Below, in pieces: positions 53,377 to 62,894 of a stretch of 64,000 nucleotides of DNA; within the stretch, counting starts at the first letter, position 1; every line of letters starts with the position of its first letter. The notes under the pieces were generated by a model. The model saw only the letters and a program-made list of their open reading frames with translations, had not been told where the DNA came from and made no database searches. Made by a program: the position numbers and the translations under genes. The stretch is from Thiolapillus brandeum (GTDB lineage: Bacteria; Pseudomonadota; Gammaproteobacteria; Chromatiales; Chromatiaceae), in contig NZ_AP012273.1 in NCBI RefSeq assembly GCF_000828615.1, positions 2,542,001 through 2,606,000 on the forward strand, in the 5' to 3' direction.

Positions 53377-55731
53377 CTATGGCCCTGCGCCGGAAAACAC
53401 CGGTGTGGAAACGAATGCCGGATCGGCAATGGACTCTCGGAAAGCCGCCAGGGCCTCGGGAGAGGAATCGATGCGCAGGCTGGTTTGGCTGCCTTCATTG
53501 TCCCAGTTTTCATGCCAGTAGGTGACCGCACGGAACTTCAGGTAGGGATTGCTGCGAATCCTGGCGAAAGCATCCCGCAACCACTCGGCCTTGTTGCCCC
53601 GGGGATGATGATCGGTAACCCCCATTTCCAGGATCGCCAGAGGCTTTCGGGAAGAAATTGCCTGAATCTTCCGGTAGGCATTCCCCGCCGTCAGTATCTC
53701 GGTAAAACTGTCCCAGTAGTCTTCTCCCGGATGCAGGGCACCGTACAGGCTGACGCCGATCCAGTCGATGTAATCGTCTCCGGGATAATAGAAACGGGGC
53801 TGATTCCATACATCAGCAGGCTCATCCATGTACATGGTGACATGGAAAAGCCAGGTGATGTTATCGGCTTGCTCGGCACGGAACAGATCGATGATATGCC
53901 GGTAGGCGTCCCGGAAGCGTTCAGGGCCGTCCGGGTAGTCCGGGTCACCATAAGCACCGGTTGCGCCGCCACCGTTCCAGTAGCCATTCCAGGGAAACCA
54001 CTGGCCGTTGACTTCGACGCCGAAGTCCACCAGCAGGGGGATACCGTCTTCCCGGGCTGCCCGAGCCCAGCGGGACAATGGTTCGTCGAAGTCCCCCTGG
54101 ATGATGCGCGCCAGGGTGAAGCGGGTTTCGCGCACATACTCCCGGGTGGTGCTGCGCGGTTGCATGCGCACCAGGGGAATGGCCCCGCTGTCGCGGATAG
54201 CATGAATTTTCTCCCGCGGATAATCCATGCCTTCGAACCAGTACTGGGAAAACGGCGCCCAGGCAATTTTTTTGCCCGCCAGTTTCTCAAAGTCCCGGAT
54301 GCGCCCGGGGGTCACCGTATTCTCTTCCTCGCCGAAGTCCGGGAAAGCCGCAAAATAAATGCGATCATCCGCCGCAGGCACCAGCCTGGCGGCAAATGGC
54401 TCGCCCATGGCTGCCAGTACATCTGACAGACGGCTGCCTCTGAGAACCCGGTCCAACCACAAGACATTGACGATATGCGACTGCCTGGGACGGTAGAAGC
54501 CGTGCTGCCAGTAGTGGGATCCCACCTGGCCATGATTCACGCTGCCCCGGTACTGCAGGGTGGGAACATCCCCCAGGGCCAGGACATGGCGGAACCTGTC
54601 CCCGCCCTCATCCCGGCGCCACACGTCCACACTGCCGGTGAAATCCGCGGCAAACCTGATCTTGAGGATGAAATCCACCCAATGGCCCCGATTCAGGCGC
54701 GCATCGGACAAGGGAAAGGACTTCCACTGCAGGGAACGCCGGGGATCGTCCAGATCGCCGGCATGAAGATTGATATGGAACCCTTCATGGTTGCCCGCAG
54801 CATCGCCGGTTACATCCAGGGCAATGGACGGAGAAGCACTGAGCTCATCCGGTCCGTGAAGCTGGAACACAAGGCCCCAAAGTCCATCTTGGGCGGCTTC
54901 CGGCGTCTGCCAGTCCTTGTCCAGCATCAGGCTGAAGGCATAGAACTTCACCCCGCTGCGCTCATCCTCGAGAATCCGGTTGCCCCGGGCATCGCGCATG
55001 TAGGAAACTTCGGCCCGTTCTCCACAATCCCCGCAATGAAGGGGATCATCCCCGGGACGCACTTCCACCCGCACCGCATGATGTCCCTGGCGCACGGGTT
55101 CCGTTACCCGGATAAAACGCCCTTTGCCCCCGGTATGCAACTCATCCCAGCAGCGGCCGCCGGTCATCTCTTTTTCCCAGTCACAATAGAAGGAAAGCCT
55201 GCCACCGGGATCCGCCACGCCCCCGTCCCCGGTTACCTGGACGTCATCCAGATAGAAGCGTGCCTTTCGGTTACCAGCATGCATCTCGAAGCGAATCCGG
55301 AAATCTCTTCCCGGGCTGAAAGCCCCAAGATCCACATCAGCCTGGCGATAGGCTCCCTGGGTGCCACTGGCATCGATCTGCAATGCCGGGTGCCAGGTTC
55401 CATCATTCACCCGGATCAGCACCCGGTCACCGTCCCTGAAGGACTGCAGGCGATACCAGAAACGCAGATGCACAGCCTGCGTGGCGGACAGATCCAGGCG
55501 CCGGGTAATGCCAGCGCTGCCAGCGCCCTTGAAGCGGACATGGAAACTTCCCCCATGGGCGTTGGCATCCTCCACCACTTGCACCGCGCCGGAGGGCCGC
55601 CACGGAGCCGCCCAGCCCTGTCCAGCCTGCCAGCCACCACTCTCGAAACTGTCCCCGGCCAGCACCTGTGCCCCCGGGGACGATCCGGGGAGCAACAGAA
55701 ATGGCAACAGCATCAGGAGAATCGAACGCAT
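53377..55731 (-). CDS. Secreted polysaccharide lyase-GH26 fusion
   Basis: The 784-aa protein starts with a signal peptide (MRSILLMLLPFLLLPGSSPG). The first domain is jelly-roll/CBM-like (about 25-165), the second resembles heparin-lyase-type polysaccharide lyases (about 175-420; DWEKEMTGGRCWDELHTGG, CGDCGERAEVSYM). The C-terminal half is GH26-like, with the probable acid/base Glu in VDFGVEVNGQWFPWNGYWNG and nucleophile in LAILEMGVTDHHP. The usual HE before the acid/base Glu reads VE here. The start at 55731 is chosen for the signal peptide; the frame extends 40 codons further. The substrate might be an alginate- or mannan-like exopolymer. Confidence 0.7.
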   Translation of the reverse strand: MRSILLMLLPFLLLPGSSPGAQVLAGDSFESGGWQAGQGWAAPWRPSGAVQVVEDANAHGGSFHVRFKGAGSAGITRRLDLSATQAVHLRFWYRLQSFRDGDRVLIRVNDGTWHPALQIDASGTQGAYRQADVDLGAFSPGRDFRIRFEMHAGNRKARFYLDDVQVTGDGGVADPGGRLSFYCDWEKEMTGGRCWDELHTGGKGRFIRVTEPVRQGHHAVRVEVRPGDDPLHCGDCGERAEVSYMRDARGNRILEDERSGVKFYAFSLMLDKDWQTPEAAQDGLWGLVFQLHGPDELSASPSIALDVTGDAAGNHEGFHINLHAGDLDDPRRSLQWKSFPLSDARLNRGHWVDFILKIRFAADFTGSVDVWRRDEGGDRFRHVLALGDVPTLQYRGSVNHGQVGSHYWQHGFYRPRQSHIVNVLWLDRVLRGSRLSDVLAAMGEPFAARLVPAADDRIYFAAFPDFGEEENTVTPGRIRDFEKLAGKKIAWAPFSQYWFEGMDYPREKIHAIRDSGAIPLVRMQPRSTTREYVRETRFTLARIIQGDFDEPLSRWARAAREDGIPLLVDFGVEVNGQWFPWNGYWNGGGATGAYGDPDYPDGPERFRDAYRHIIDLFRAEQADNITWLFHVTMYMDEPADVWNQPRFYYPGDDYIDWIGVSLYGALHPGEDYWDSFTEILTAGNAYRKIQAISSRKPLAILEMGVTDHHPRGNKAEWLRDAFARIRSNPYLKFRAVTYWHENWDNEGSQTSLRIDSSPEALAAFRESIADPAFVSTPVFSGAGP

Positions 55732-55816
55732 ATCAGACTGGATTCGTATCAAGGCAGCCGGGAACATGCCCCATACTGCCATGAAACCCGGCAAACGGAA
55801 ATCTCCATGCGGTGCG

Positions 55817-56728
55817 TCAGGGTTGATCTTCCTGGCCACCAAATGTATCAATGAGCGCCGGAAGAAAAGTCTGGAGTTCTCCGCTCATGAGGGCAAAATC
55901 CGCATCGAAACGCTCGGCGTAGGTTTCCGCCTGGCTTTCCCCGGCCTCGTCCAGCACTGCATCCTCGAAGCGCAGACGGCGCAGGACAAAGTGTTCGTCC
56001 AGGATAAAGCTGACCCGCTCCTTCCAGGTCAGAGCCAGTTTCATGACCCGCTTGCCGGATTGGACATGGGCCTGGATTTCATCGGAGAACAAATCTTCCC
56101 GGCGCACCCGGACGATTGCGCCGTCCTCCACCAGGTCACGCAATTCACATTCGTCGCCGATTTCAATATCCGGCGGTGAAGTTCTTTCCTTGAGCCACTG
56201 GGTCATGGCATCCACGGGGGATTCTTCCGTGGCCAGGGGAACCACGGGAAAACTGCCCAGGCATTCCCGCAACAGACTGATGAGTTCTTCGGCGCGGCTG
56301 GCGGAAGGGGTATCCACCACCAGCCAGCCATTCTTTCCGTCGATATACGCATAGTGGCGGCTGCTCTTGCTGAAGGCCCGGGGCAGCATCTCGAAAATGA
56401 TGTTTTCCTTGAGATCCCGGCGTGCCTTTGCGCCCAGCTTGCGGCCTTCCTTGTCCTCGATCTCGGCGGCTTTCTCAGCCACCAGCTCGCGTACCACGGC
56501 GGGAGGCAGAATTTTCTCCTCCTTGCGGGCGCAGACCATCAGGCAGTTTCCCACCGTATGTACCAGCAAGCCGCCCTCCTCGCCCAGGGGTGGCGTCCAA
56601 CCGGTAAACGCGGGTTCCAGATCTCCCAGGGGACGGGACGGCCTGGCCTCCAGCTGCTCCTCCAGTGCTTCAGGGGTAAGCTCGAAGGGCTTGGTAAAAC
56701 GGTAGAGGCTGAGATTTCTGAACCACAT
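55817..56728 (-). CDS. rdgC: Recombination-associated protein RdgC
   Basis: RdgC forms a ring around DNA and limits RecA action. The family pattern is seen in MWFRNLSLYRFTKPFELTPEALEEQL, FTGWTPPLG, CARKEEKILPPAVVRELVAEKAAEIEDKEGRKLGAKARRDLKENIIFEMLPRAFSKSSRHYAYID and GWLVVDTPSASRAEEL. It is 303 aa, normal length. It is downstream of a radical SAM gene with a 33-base gap. Confidence 0.95.
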   Translation of the reverse strand: MWFRNLSLYRFTKPFELTPEALEEQLEARPSRPLGDLEPAFTGWTPPLGEEGGLLVHTVGNCLMVCARKEEKILPPAVVRELVAEKAAEIEDKEGRKLGAKARRDLKENIIFEMLPRAFSKSSRHYAYIDGKNGWLVVDTPSASRAEELISLLRECLGSFPVVPLATEESPVDAMTQWLKERTSPPDIEIGDECELRDLVEDGAIVRVRREDLFSDEIQAHVQSGKRVMKLALTWKERVSFILDEHFVLRRLRFEDAVLDEAGESQAETYAERFDADFALMSGELQTFLPALIDTFGGQEDQP

Positions 56729-56761
56729 GATGTCCGGTTTCCGGCTGCAAAGGGGCGCACA

Positions 56762-58468
56762 TTATGCCAGCAATCGGCGCGTCATATGCAAGCGCATGTC
56801 GGCATCCTGGGTAATCACATGGAACAGGTGATGGGGACCTGTGGCCTGTTCCAGGTGATGCGGCAGATCATCCCGCTTCTCCGCATAGAAATCCAGCAGG
56901 CGCCGGTCGAAATTGGCCAGAGCCTGGCTCAGGGGATCCTTGCGCTGGCGGGCCAGCACGATGTCTGCACCCTCTTCATAGACATTGCCCAGGCAGATAT
57001 GCACGGCGGAAAACAGGGTGGCCCAGCCATTGAACCAGAACATGAGATCCGTATCAAAACCCTGTCCCGGCGAACGGGGCCTGGACAGCACTTCCGCCAG
57101 GAATTCCTTCTCTTTCACGGCTTCACCCGGTTCCAGAAGTTCCGCCCGGCCATAGGCATCGATGGTGGAACTGGTGAGGAGTATGGGGCTGTCGGGGTAA
57201 TCCTCAAGAACAAAACTGGCATCCTTCAGCAGTTGTCCACGCTGACCCGTGTATGGGTTGGTTTTCAGGCGCCCGGAAGGAGCCGTGGACAACACCTGCA
57301 GCCGGTGCCCGCGCCTCCCCAGCTCTGCCGCCAGGCGGCCAAACACGCCCTGACGGAACAGGTCCATGGAGAAGTTGAGACAATTCTGCTTGTGCAGCAG
57401 GGCCAGCTGTATCCCCGGGTATTTTGGCGCTTCCTCGACGATATTGGCGATCTTCGCCACGGGAATGCGTTCCTTCAACCGTCCTTTCCTGTCCAGAATC
57501 ACTTCCTGGTGGAACTCGTCGAAACTGATCTGCAACAGCACCCGGGCCTTGGGCCATCCTCCGGGACGCCGGGCCAGAGCCTGTTTCATCTCCCCCAGCA
57601 TGGCCTGCACCGCCGTGCGGTCATGGGCAAAGTCTCCGTTGAGGAGAATCGCAAAGGTACGCACATGACGCATGCGCCGGATGGCCTTGTAGAAATGCCC
57701 CATGTGCCGGGTAAGATCGCCACCCGTGAACAACACACTGCTGGTGTGAGCATCCACCAGATCGTAGAGCTGGTCAGCCTGTTCCCGGCCTTTCACCAAA
57801 GGCCGCCAGACAAACATGCAGTGGCGGCAGGTCTGGGGGCAGCCCATATGGGGAATCATGCCAAGTTTTGTGAATTTGACGGATTTTGGCGGCTTTTGGG
57901 CGATTTTATCAATCAACTCCAGCCTTTCCCTGTCCACCTGTTCCAGCATCTCCCCATAGCGGCTGCGCTCCCGGGCCGCAATCCGGGCATAGGCCTTTTT
58001 CTCGGGTTCGCGGAACAATCCAAGACCTTCCCACAGAGTAAGCACCTGTTGAACCAGAGCCTGGGCGTCATCGCCCTGGTGAGCCAGCAGGCGCAGCAAC
58101 TGCTCCCGCTGGGCAGGCCCCGGCCCCGGCGTGGCCAGCCAGTGACCCACATAGCCCGTTACAAAATCCCCGGCAGAATCCGAGCCTTCCAGCAGCTCCA
58201 TGAGAAAAGCACGGCTGCCACCTTTGAAAGACGCCAACAGGGCGGGCCGGTAAGCCTCGGGAACATGCCGGCGCAGCCAGTGCCAGGCATAGACATAGGT
58301 CATGAGAAAGGACAGATCAGCAGCCTGCCCGTTGCCCTTGAGCAGACGCGCCATATCGCCGCCGGTGAAGCGGTTGATCTCCGACTTGAAGCGCTGACGC
58401 ATGTTTTCCAGATAAACGGGAAACAGCTCCGACCGCTCCTGGGCAGTCGCCTGGGGCAATGCACTCAT
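56762..58468 (-). CDS. Radical SAM enzyme of unrecognised family
   Basis: The 568-aa product has a long helical N-terminal region (about 1-200) and then a radical SAM barrel with CPQTCRHC (CX3CX2C, coding bases about 57818-57840), FTGGDLTRHM and the later LLQISFDEFHQEVILD. The C-terminal region ends in HLFHVITQDADMRLHMTRRLL with a conserved-looking Cys in HICLGNVYEEG. Two starts are possible: ATG 58468 (used) or GTG 58537, which would overlap the microprotein gene. The substrate is unknown. No SPASM-type cysteine array is evident. Confidence 0.75.
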   Translation of the reverse strand: MSALPQATAQERSELFPVYLENMRQRFKSEINRFTGGDMARLLKGNGQAADLSFLMTYVYAWHWLRRHVPEAYRPALLASFKGGSRAFLMELLEGSDSAGDFVTGYVGHWLATPGPGPAQREQLLRLLAHQGDDAQALVQQVLTLWEGLGLFREPEKKAYARIAARERSRYGEMLEQVDRERLELIDKIAQKPPKSVKFTKLGMIPHMGCPQTCRHCMFVWRPLVKGREQADQLYDLVDAHTSSVLFTGGDLTRHMGHFYKAIRRMRHVRTFAILLNGDFAHDRTAVQAMLGEMKQALARRPGGWPKARVLLQISFDEFHQEVILDRKGRLKERIPVAKIANIVEEAPKYPGIQLALLHKQNCLNFSMDLFRQGVFGRLAAELGRRGHRLQVLSTAPSGRLKTNPYTGQRGQLLKDASFVLEDYPDSPILLTSSTIDAYGRAELLEPGEAVKEKEFLAEVLSRPRSPGQGFDTDLMFWFNGWATLFSAVHICLGNVYEEGADIVLARQRKDPLSQALANFDRRLLDFYAEKRDDLPHHLEQATGPHHLFHVITQDADMRLHMTRRLLA

Positions 58469-58518
58469 GAAATACAGGTTCTCACGTAAAGATTCAGGAA
58501 AGTGTAGCAGTTCTCCCG

Positions 58519-58608
58519 TCAAACACCGAGCAGCCACGGAAGCAGACTCATCACCAGGCCCAGGGCGGCTATTCCCATGAGAATCTCATCAATATCGATA
58601 TCCAGCAT
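58519..58608 (-). CDS. 29-residue membrane microprotein upstream of the radical SAM gene
   Basis: GGAGGTGAGT stands directly before the ATG at 58608. The frame then reads 29 codons to TGA: an acidic start (MLDIDIDEIL) and one hydrophobic helix with Gly and Pro (MGIAALGLVMSLLPWLLGV). The excellent ribosome-binding site and the membrane-protein-like composition support a real small protein. It may be a leader peptide, a membrane anchor, or a substrate for the enzyme encoded just downstream. There is no Cys and no typical RiPP leader. Confidence 0.6.
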   Translation of the reverse strand: MLDIDIDEILMGIAALGLVMSLLPWLLGV

Positions 58609-58792
58609 ACTCACCTCCAATGATTCCGGCTCCATTGTGCAGCCACCAGTGGCTCAGGAGATGAGCCTGAGAAACCTTGATCTGGATTAAGAATTTTGCA
58701 TTCTGAGGCGATCCCCGGCAGAAGACATGGACATTTTCCAGTCACACTTTTATCCTCCATTCATCATTTCATCAGCAATTCAGGTAACACTC

Positions 58793-59758
58793 ATGGACTT
58801 TTCAGCATTGTTGACCGCCCCTGTCATTGCCGCCCTTGCCGGTCTGGCAACGGTTGCCGCCTGGATCGGTTACCTCCTGGGAAAATCTGCTGAAAACAAG
58901 CGCAAGCTACAGGCCCTGTCAGAAGCCGCAGAGGCCTCGGAAAACGCCCTGGAAGACATCCGCAGGAAACAGGCGGAAAAGATCGATGTGCTCAACCGCA
59001 CCATGACCGATGAAATCAGGAAACTCAAAGCCACCCACGCGGAGCAGTCCGAGCGCCTGAGAAATGAGCACAGCGCCCTTATCGACAAGCTCAATACCGA
59101 TAACCTGGACAACCTCAACGCCCTGAAAAAATCCCACGAGGAGCAGATTGCACAACTGACCCGACAGCACAGCAGCCTGATCGATGAACAGGAGCAGCGC
59201 CGGGCCAATGAACTGAAGGAAGCCAAGGCAGAAGCCGCTCAATTCATCACCACCCTGAAGAACGAACACCAGGACACTCTGGACAGGCTGCGCCGGGAAC
59301 TGGAAGACAACCACAAGCAACGCATTCAGGAACTGCGGGAGCGCCATACTCAGGAAATGGCGCATCAGGAAGAACAGGCCAAAGCCCTGGCTGAAGAACG
59401 CGACAATCTCAAGACACTGGCGGAGGAACTCCAGGAATCTCTCAGCGAACTACAGCTGGAAATCCGCGAAGCAAAACTCAACAACATGTTTTCTGTCTCC
59501 AAGTCCGGCGAAAAACTGATCCGCGTGGTACGCAGCGTTCAGGAACTGGCCAGCGAACTGGACGAAACCTCCCGCGCAGTAACCGACGGCGAGTATTCTT
59601 TCTTTGAAGCCATCAAGGACAAGCGGGACCGGGAAACCGTGCTGGGACTGGCCAATGCCAGCACCTACACCCAGGTGGAAGCGGCGCCTGAAGAGACTGA
59701 TGACAATGCCGAACCAGGCGGGAAGGACAGCCGGGAAGAAAACCACAAACCTGTCTGA
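58793..59758 (+). CDS. Membrane-anchored coiled-coil protein
   Basis: The 321-aa product has an N-terminal transmembrane helix (LLTAPVIAALAGLATVAAWIGYLLG). A long coiled-coil (about residues 30-240, rich in Glu, Lys, Gln and Ala) follows, then a short conserved-looking tail (NNMFSVSKSGEKLIRVVRSVQELASELDETSRAV) and an acidic end. The ATG at 58793 is preceded by AGGTAA; an in-frame ATG at 58727 is possible. The function is unknown; the layout is that of a cell-envelope scaffold. Confidence 0.6.
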   Translation: MDFSALLTAPVIAALAGLATVAAWIGYLLGKSAENKRKLQALSEAAEASENALEDIRRKQAEKIDVLNRTMTDEIRKLKATHAEQSERLRNEHSALIDKLNTDNLDNLNALKKSHEEQIAQLTRQHSSLIDEQEQRRANELKEAKAEAAQFITTLKNEHQDTLDRLRRELEDNHKQRIQELRERHTQEMAHQEEQAKALAEERDNLKTLAEELQESLSELQLEIREAKLNNMFSVSKSGEKLIRVVRSVQELASELDETSRAVTDGEYSFFEAIKDKRDRETVLGLANASTYTQVEAAPEETDDNAEPGGKDSREENHKPV

Positions 59759-59851
59759 GAAAACAGGGTTGTACCTTTGCCTTGGGCGACAGGTTTACTC
59801 TCCAGGCGTAATTCAGACAGGGTGAGTCAGACAACCGCCTGCCCCATACCA

Positions 59852-60090
59852 AACTGATGATACCGATACAGGTGAAGCGGGCTATCGGCCCTTCAGCCAG
59901 CCCGGTGGTGCCTTGCTCCTCCACCTATTCAGCAAGCTATGGAGCGTGCCAGTGTTACTATCTCCACCAACCTGAGCTACGTTGAATGGCTACAGATCTT
60001 TGGTGATGAAAAGATCACCACTACTACTTCAAGCGCACTACCAGCAACGGAAGGATTAAACCCAAACAGACACCCAAAAATGAGACATAA
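59852..60090 (+). pseudogene. istB: Remnant of an IS21-family istB gene
   Basis: In one frame, 59873 onward reads EAGYRPFSQPGGALLLHLFSKL. After a one-base loss the next frame continues with ERASVTISTNLSYVEWLQIFGDEKITTT. A deletion then leads to YYFKRTTSNGRIKPKQTPKNET and a stop at 60090. This matches the C-terminal third of the IstB ATPase of IS21 transposons in the right order, broken by a frameshift and a gap. No istA or IS end was seen. The rest of 59759-60317 holds nothing I can name. Confidence 0.75.
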
Positions 60091-60317
60091 TCGGCTCTCA
60101 CAGGCGAATTGATATTCGATGCAACTACCGGGGCGGTTTTCCGCAAGTATCAACAGGTCGATCCGTCCAGTGCGTTCCAATTTGGACGCCATGTCGTATG
60201 AAACGCAGGAAATTGACCACAACCCGAAGCTGAAACCAGAGACATGGGATCAAACAGTACATTCTGGGAAATCAGGCCACTCAGAATGAATCTGTCAAGG
60301 TTCCCAATAGATTGGGC

Positions 60318-61895
60318 ATGAATCATTACAGTGTAAACAAACCCACTTACCCAAGCACAACATACATTATTTTCTTATCGGTAATGTTGGTTGTCAGTAT
60401 GTTCCTGTTGAAAGGTAATATTAATCTCAATCTGGGTGATGAAGGCCATCTGTGGTATGGAGCCATACAGACAGCACAGGGGGCGGTGCCCATTCTGGAT
60501 TTTCGCTCCTATGATCCTGGTCGATACTATTGGACTGCAGGTTGGTCCCAGATACTGGGTTCCGGATTGATTTCGTTACGTATTAGCAACGCTCTTTTCC
60601 AGATAATTGGATTGGCTCTAGGATTACTGGCTATTTCAAGGATTATCACCAACAGGTTACTACTCGTTCTTATAGGTTTGCTATTCATTGTTTGGATGTA
60701 CCCCTGGTACAAACTATATGAACACAGCCTGGCTCTTGCCGCTGTATATTTCGCATTGCTTCTGACTGAAAACCCTTCAATAAAGCGGCATTTTATTGCC
60801 GGAGTTCTTGTTGGTATTTCTGCCTTTTTCGGAAGAAACTATGGCGTCTATTTTTTCATCTCTTTTCTAAGCTTAATAATTTTTATCCGGATAAAATCTG
60901 AGAATGACAACCTGCTGAACAAACTGGGCATCTGGCTGTCTGGTATTGTGACTGGCTACTTGCCAATGTTTGTTATGATCATATTCATACCGGGTTTCCT
61001 GAATAGTTTTGTTGAATCGGTTCGATTGATATTCAGCCCGGGTGCCCCCGTACTACCAACCCCTATCCCCTGGCCCTGGACACTGAAATTTTCATCACTA
61101 ACCTCACTGGACGATCTGCGCACCTGTGTAATCAGTCTAATGTTCATATTGATACCAGTATTTTATCTATGGTCTGTTATCTATTTCTTTCGTTCCAGGC
61201 TGGATCTGAGCACGCCAGGAGCGAGATTGACTGTCGCGAGCGTTTTTATCGGTATACCATTGATGCATCACGCTGCCGTTCGCTCTGGTTTTCCGCATTT
61301 GGCTCAGAGCATTCATCCGTTCCTGATCACCCTTATTGCCTTGCCCTTCGCTCTCAATGAGAAACATAGAACATGGGTTGCTTCAGGTTCGGCTGTCCTC
61401 ATATTAATAATGACTTTAACGACCATTGTGCCGACCGAGGCTGTTCAGGCAGTTAAAAAGTTTCAGGCATTGAATTCTGACGAGTCTTCCATTGTCAGCT
61501 ATAAACTCGTCGAAGATTCCGTGTGGATACCCAAGCATTATGCAAAATACATTGAACTCATACGGGAGTTTGCTGAAAGAAACCTGGGAGAGAATGAAAA
61601 TATACTAATTGCACCATATGAGCCTGGTCTTTATCCGATTCTGGGAAAAACATCTCCTACCTGGGATCCTTATCCATTATTTCCAGCCAAACCAGAACAT
61701 CAGAGACAAATCATTATCTCTCTACATAAAAAGAATGTAAAATGGGCCCTAATATCCAACAAGGCCATGGATGGCATGAGCCAACGCAGATTTAGTAATA
61801 CCCATAATATCGTGTGGCAATATTTAATGGACAATTATGAAGTCGTGAAACTACCCGGTCTTCCCAGGGACAGCTTACTCTTACACAAAATATAG
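60318..61895 (+). CDS. GT-C type polytopic glycosyltransferase
   Basis: The 525-aa product has about ten to twelve transmembrane helices. An acidic first loop (NLGDEGHLWYGAIQTAQGAVPILDF) has the Asp-Glu pair used by GT-C enzymes working on polyprenyl-phosphate sugars. The C-terminal soluble part (about 395-525) contains EDSVWIPKHYAKYIEL. Codon use is clearly AT-richer than in the rest of the window. The start at 60318 was chosen over an in-frame TTG two codons earlier. Given the arabinose-lipid genes downstream, it is a candidate arabinosyltransferase; this is inference. Confidence 0.7.
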   Translation: MNHYSVNKPTYPSTTYIIFLSVMLVVSMFLLKGNINLNLGDEGHLWYGAIQTAQGAVPILDFRSYDPGRYYWTAGWSQILGSGLISLRISNALFQIIGLALGLLAISRIITNRLLLVLIGLLFIVWMYPWYKLYEHSLALAAVYFALLLTENPSIKRHFIAGVLVGISAFFGRNYGVYFFISFLSLIIFIRIKSENDNLLNKLGIWLSGIVTGYLPMFVMIIFIPGFLNSFVESVRLIFSPGAPVLPTPIPWPWTLKFSSLTSLDDLRTCVISLMFILIPVFYLWSVIYFFRSRLDLSTPGARLTVASVFIGIPLMHHAAVRSGFPHLAQSIHPFLITLIALPFALNEKHRTWVASGSAVLILIMTLTTIVPTEAVQAVKKFQALNSDESSIVSYKLVEDSVWIPKHYAKYIELIREFAERNLGENENILIAPYEPGLYPILGKTSPTWDPYPLFPAKPEHQRQIIISLHKKNVKWALISNKAMDGMSQRRFSNTHNIVWQYLMDNYEVVKLPGLPRDSLLLHKI

Positions 61896-61997
61896 TAGCA
61901 ACAGATATATGAAAGATAGTTATCTATTTTCCTGTTTGCAGAAAACAATTCTCCCAACAGGAATTGATGTGACAGTTTATTAAGTAGAGAAGGCCCC

Positions 61998-62894
61998 GTG
62001 AATGATATAAGCACTGAAGACCGATTAAATATATCAAGCATTGTCATGCTGATGAGACCTTATCAATACATCAAGAATTTTTTTATCTTTCTTCCGCTTT
62101 TTTTTGCTTCCAAAATCACAGATTTGCCCTTACTGTTTGACACTTTCATTGCTTTTCTCGCATTTTCCATCACAGCCAGCTCCATCTACATCCTAAACGA
62201 TTATCATGACATCGAAGAGGACAAGTTACACCCCAGAAAGGCAAAGAGGCCGCTGTCTTCCGGGAAGATTAGCAAACCTCAGGCTCTTCTCATTATGCTG
62301 ATGCTGCTCACTGCAGGCTCCATTCTAATGGCTTGGGTTTCATATAAGGCTTTAGCTATCCTTCTAGTCTATGTCCTATCGAATATAGTTTATACGGTTT
62401 ACTTGAAACATGTAGCGATTCTGGATGTCACGATAATTGCCATAGGGTTTGTTCTACGTCTTTTTGTTGGCTCTGCTGCCACAGATATTCCGCTTTCAAT
62501 GTGGATCGTCATCATGACCTTTTTATTGGCTCTATTTCTTGCACTGGCCAAGCGCAGGGATGATGTAATTATCTATCTCGATACCGGAAAGAAGATGCGT
62601 AAGGCGGTTGATGGCTATAATCTTCAGTTCCTTGATGCAGCACTGGCAATCATGAGTTCGGTAACAATTGTGTCATACACCATCTACACAACTACGGAAG
62701 AAGTTATAGAGCGCATACAGAATGACCATCTATATCTGACATCTCTTTTTGTCATCATAGGTATCATGCGTTATCTACAGATTACGTTCGTGGAGAAAGA
62801 GAGCGGGTCTCCTACTCATATCGTAATGAACGATCGGTTTATACAGCTTACCCTGTTAGGCTGGCTCGCGACCTTTGCATGGATGCTCTATTGA
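61998..62894 (+). CDS. Decaprenyl-phosphate phosphoribosyltransferase (UbiA family)
   Basis: This UbiA-type membrane enzyme joins phosphoribose to polyprenyl phosphate, the first committed step to decaprenyl-phosphoryl-arabinose. Seven to nine helices surround the Asp-rich motif YILNDYHDIEEDKLHP followed by RPLSSGKIS, the pattern of DPPR synthases such as Rv3806c. KRRDDVIIYLDTG is the second polar loop. It is 298 aa, with a GTG start after GAGAAGG. Its stop overlaps the gtrA start as TGATG. Confidence 0.88.
   Translation: MNDISTEDRLNISSIVMLMRPYQYIKNFFIFLPLFFASKITDLPLLFDTFIAFLAFSITASSIYILNDYHDIEEDKLHPRKAKRPLSSGKISKPQALLIMLMLLTAGSILMAWVSYKALAILLVYVLSNIVYTVYLKHVAILDVTIIAIGFVLRLFVGSAATDIPLSMWIVIMTFLLALFLALAKRRDDVIIYLDTGKKMRKAVDGYNLQFLDAALAIMSSVTIVSYTIYTTTEEVIERIQNDHLYLTSLFVIIGIMRYLQITFVEKESGSPTHIVMNDRFIQLTLLGWLATFAWMLY

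Noticed and set aside
56354-58489. 711-codon open frame antisense to rdgC and the radical SAM gene
   Set aside because: It spans two recognisable genes and their gap on the other strand and shows no domain.
59977-60222. 81-codon minus-strand frame in the gap after the coiled-coil gene
   Set aside because: It is antisense to the istB remnant and has no family resemblance.
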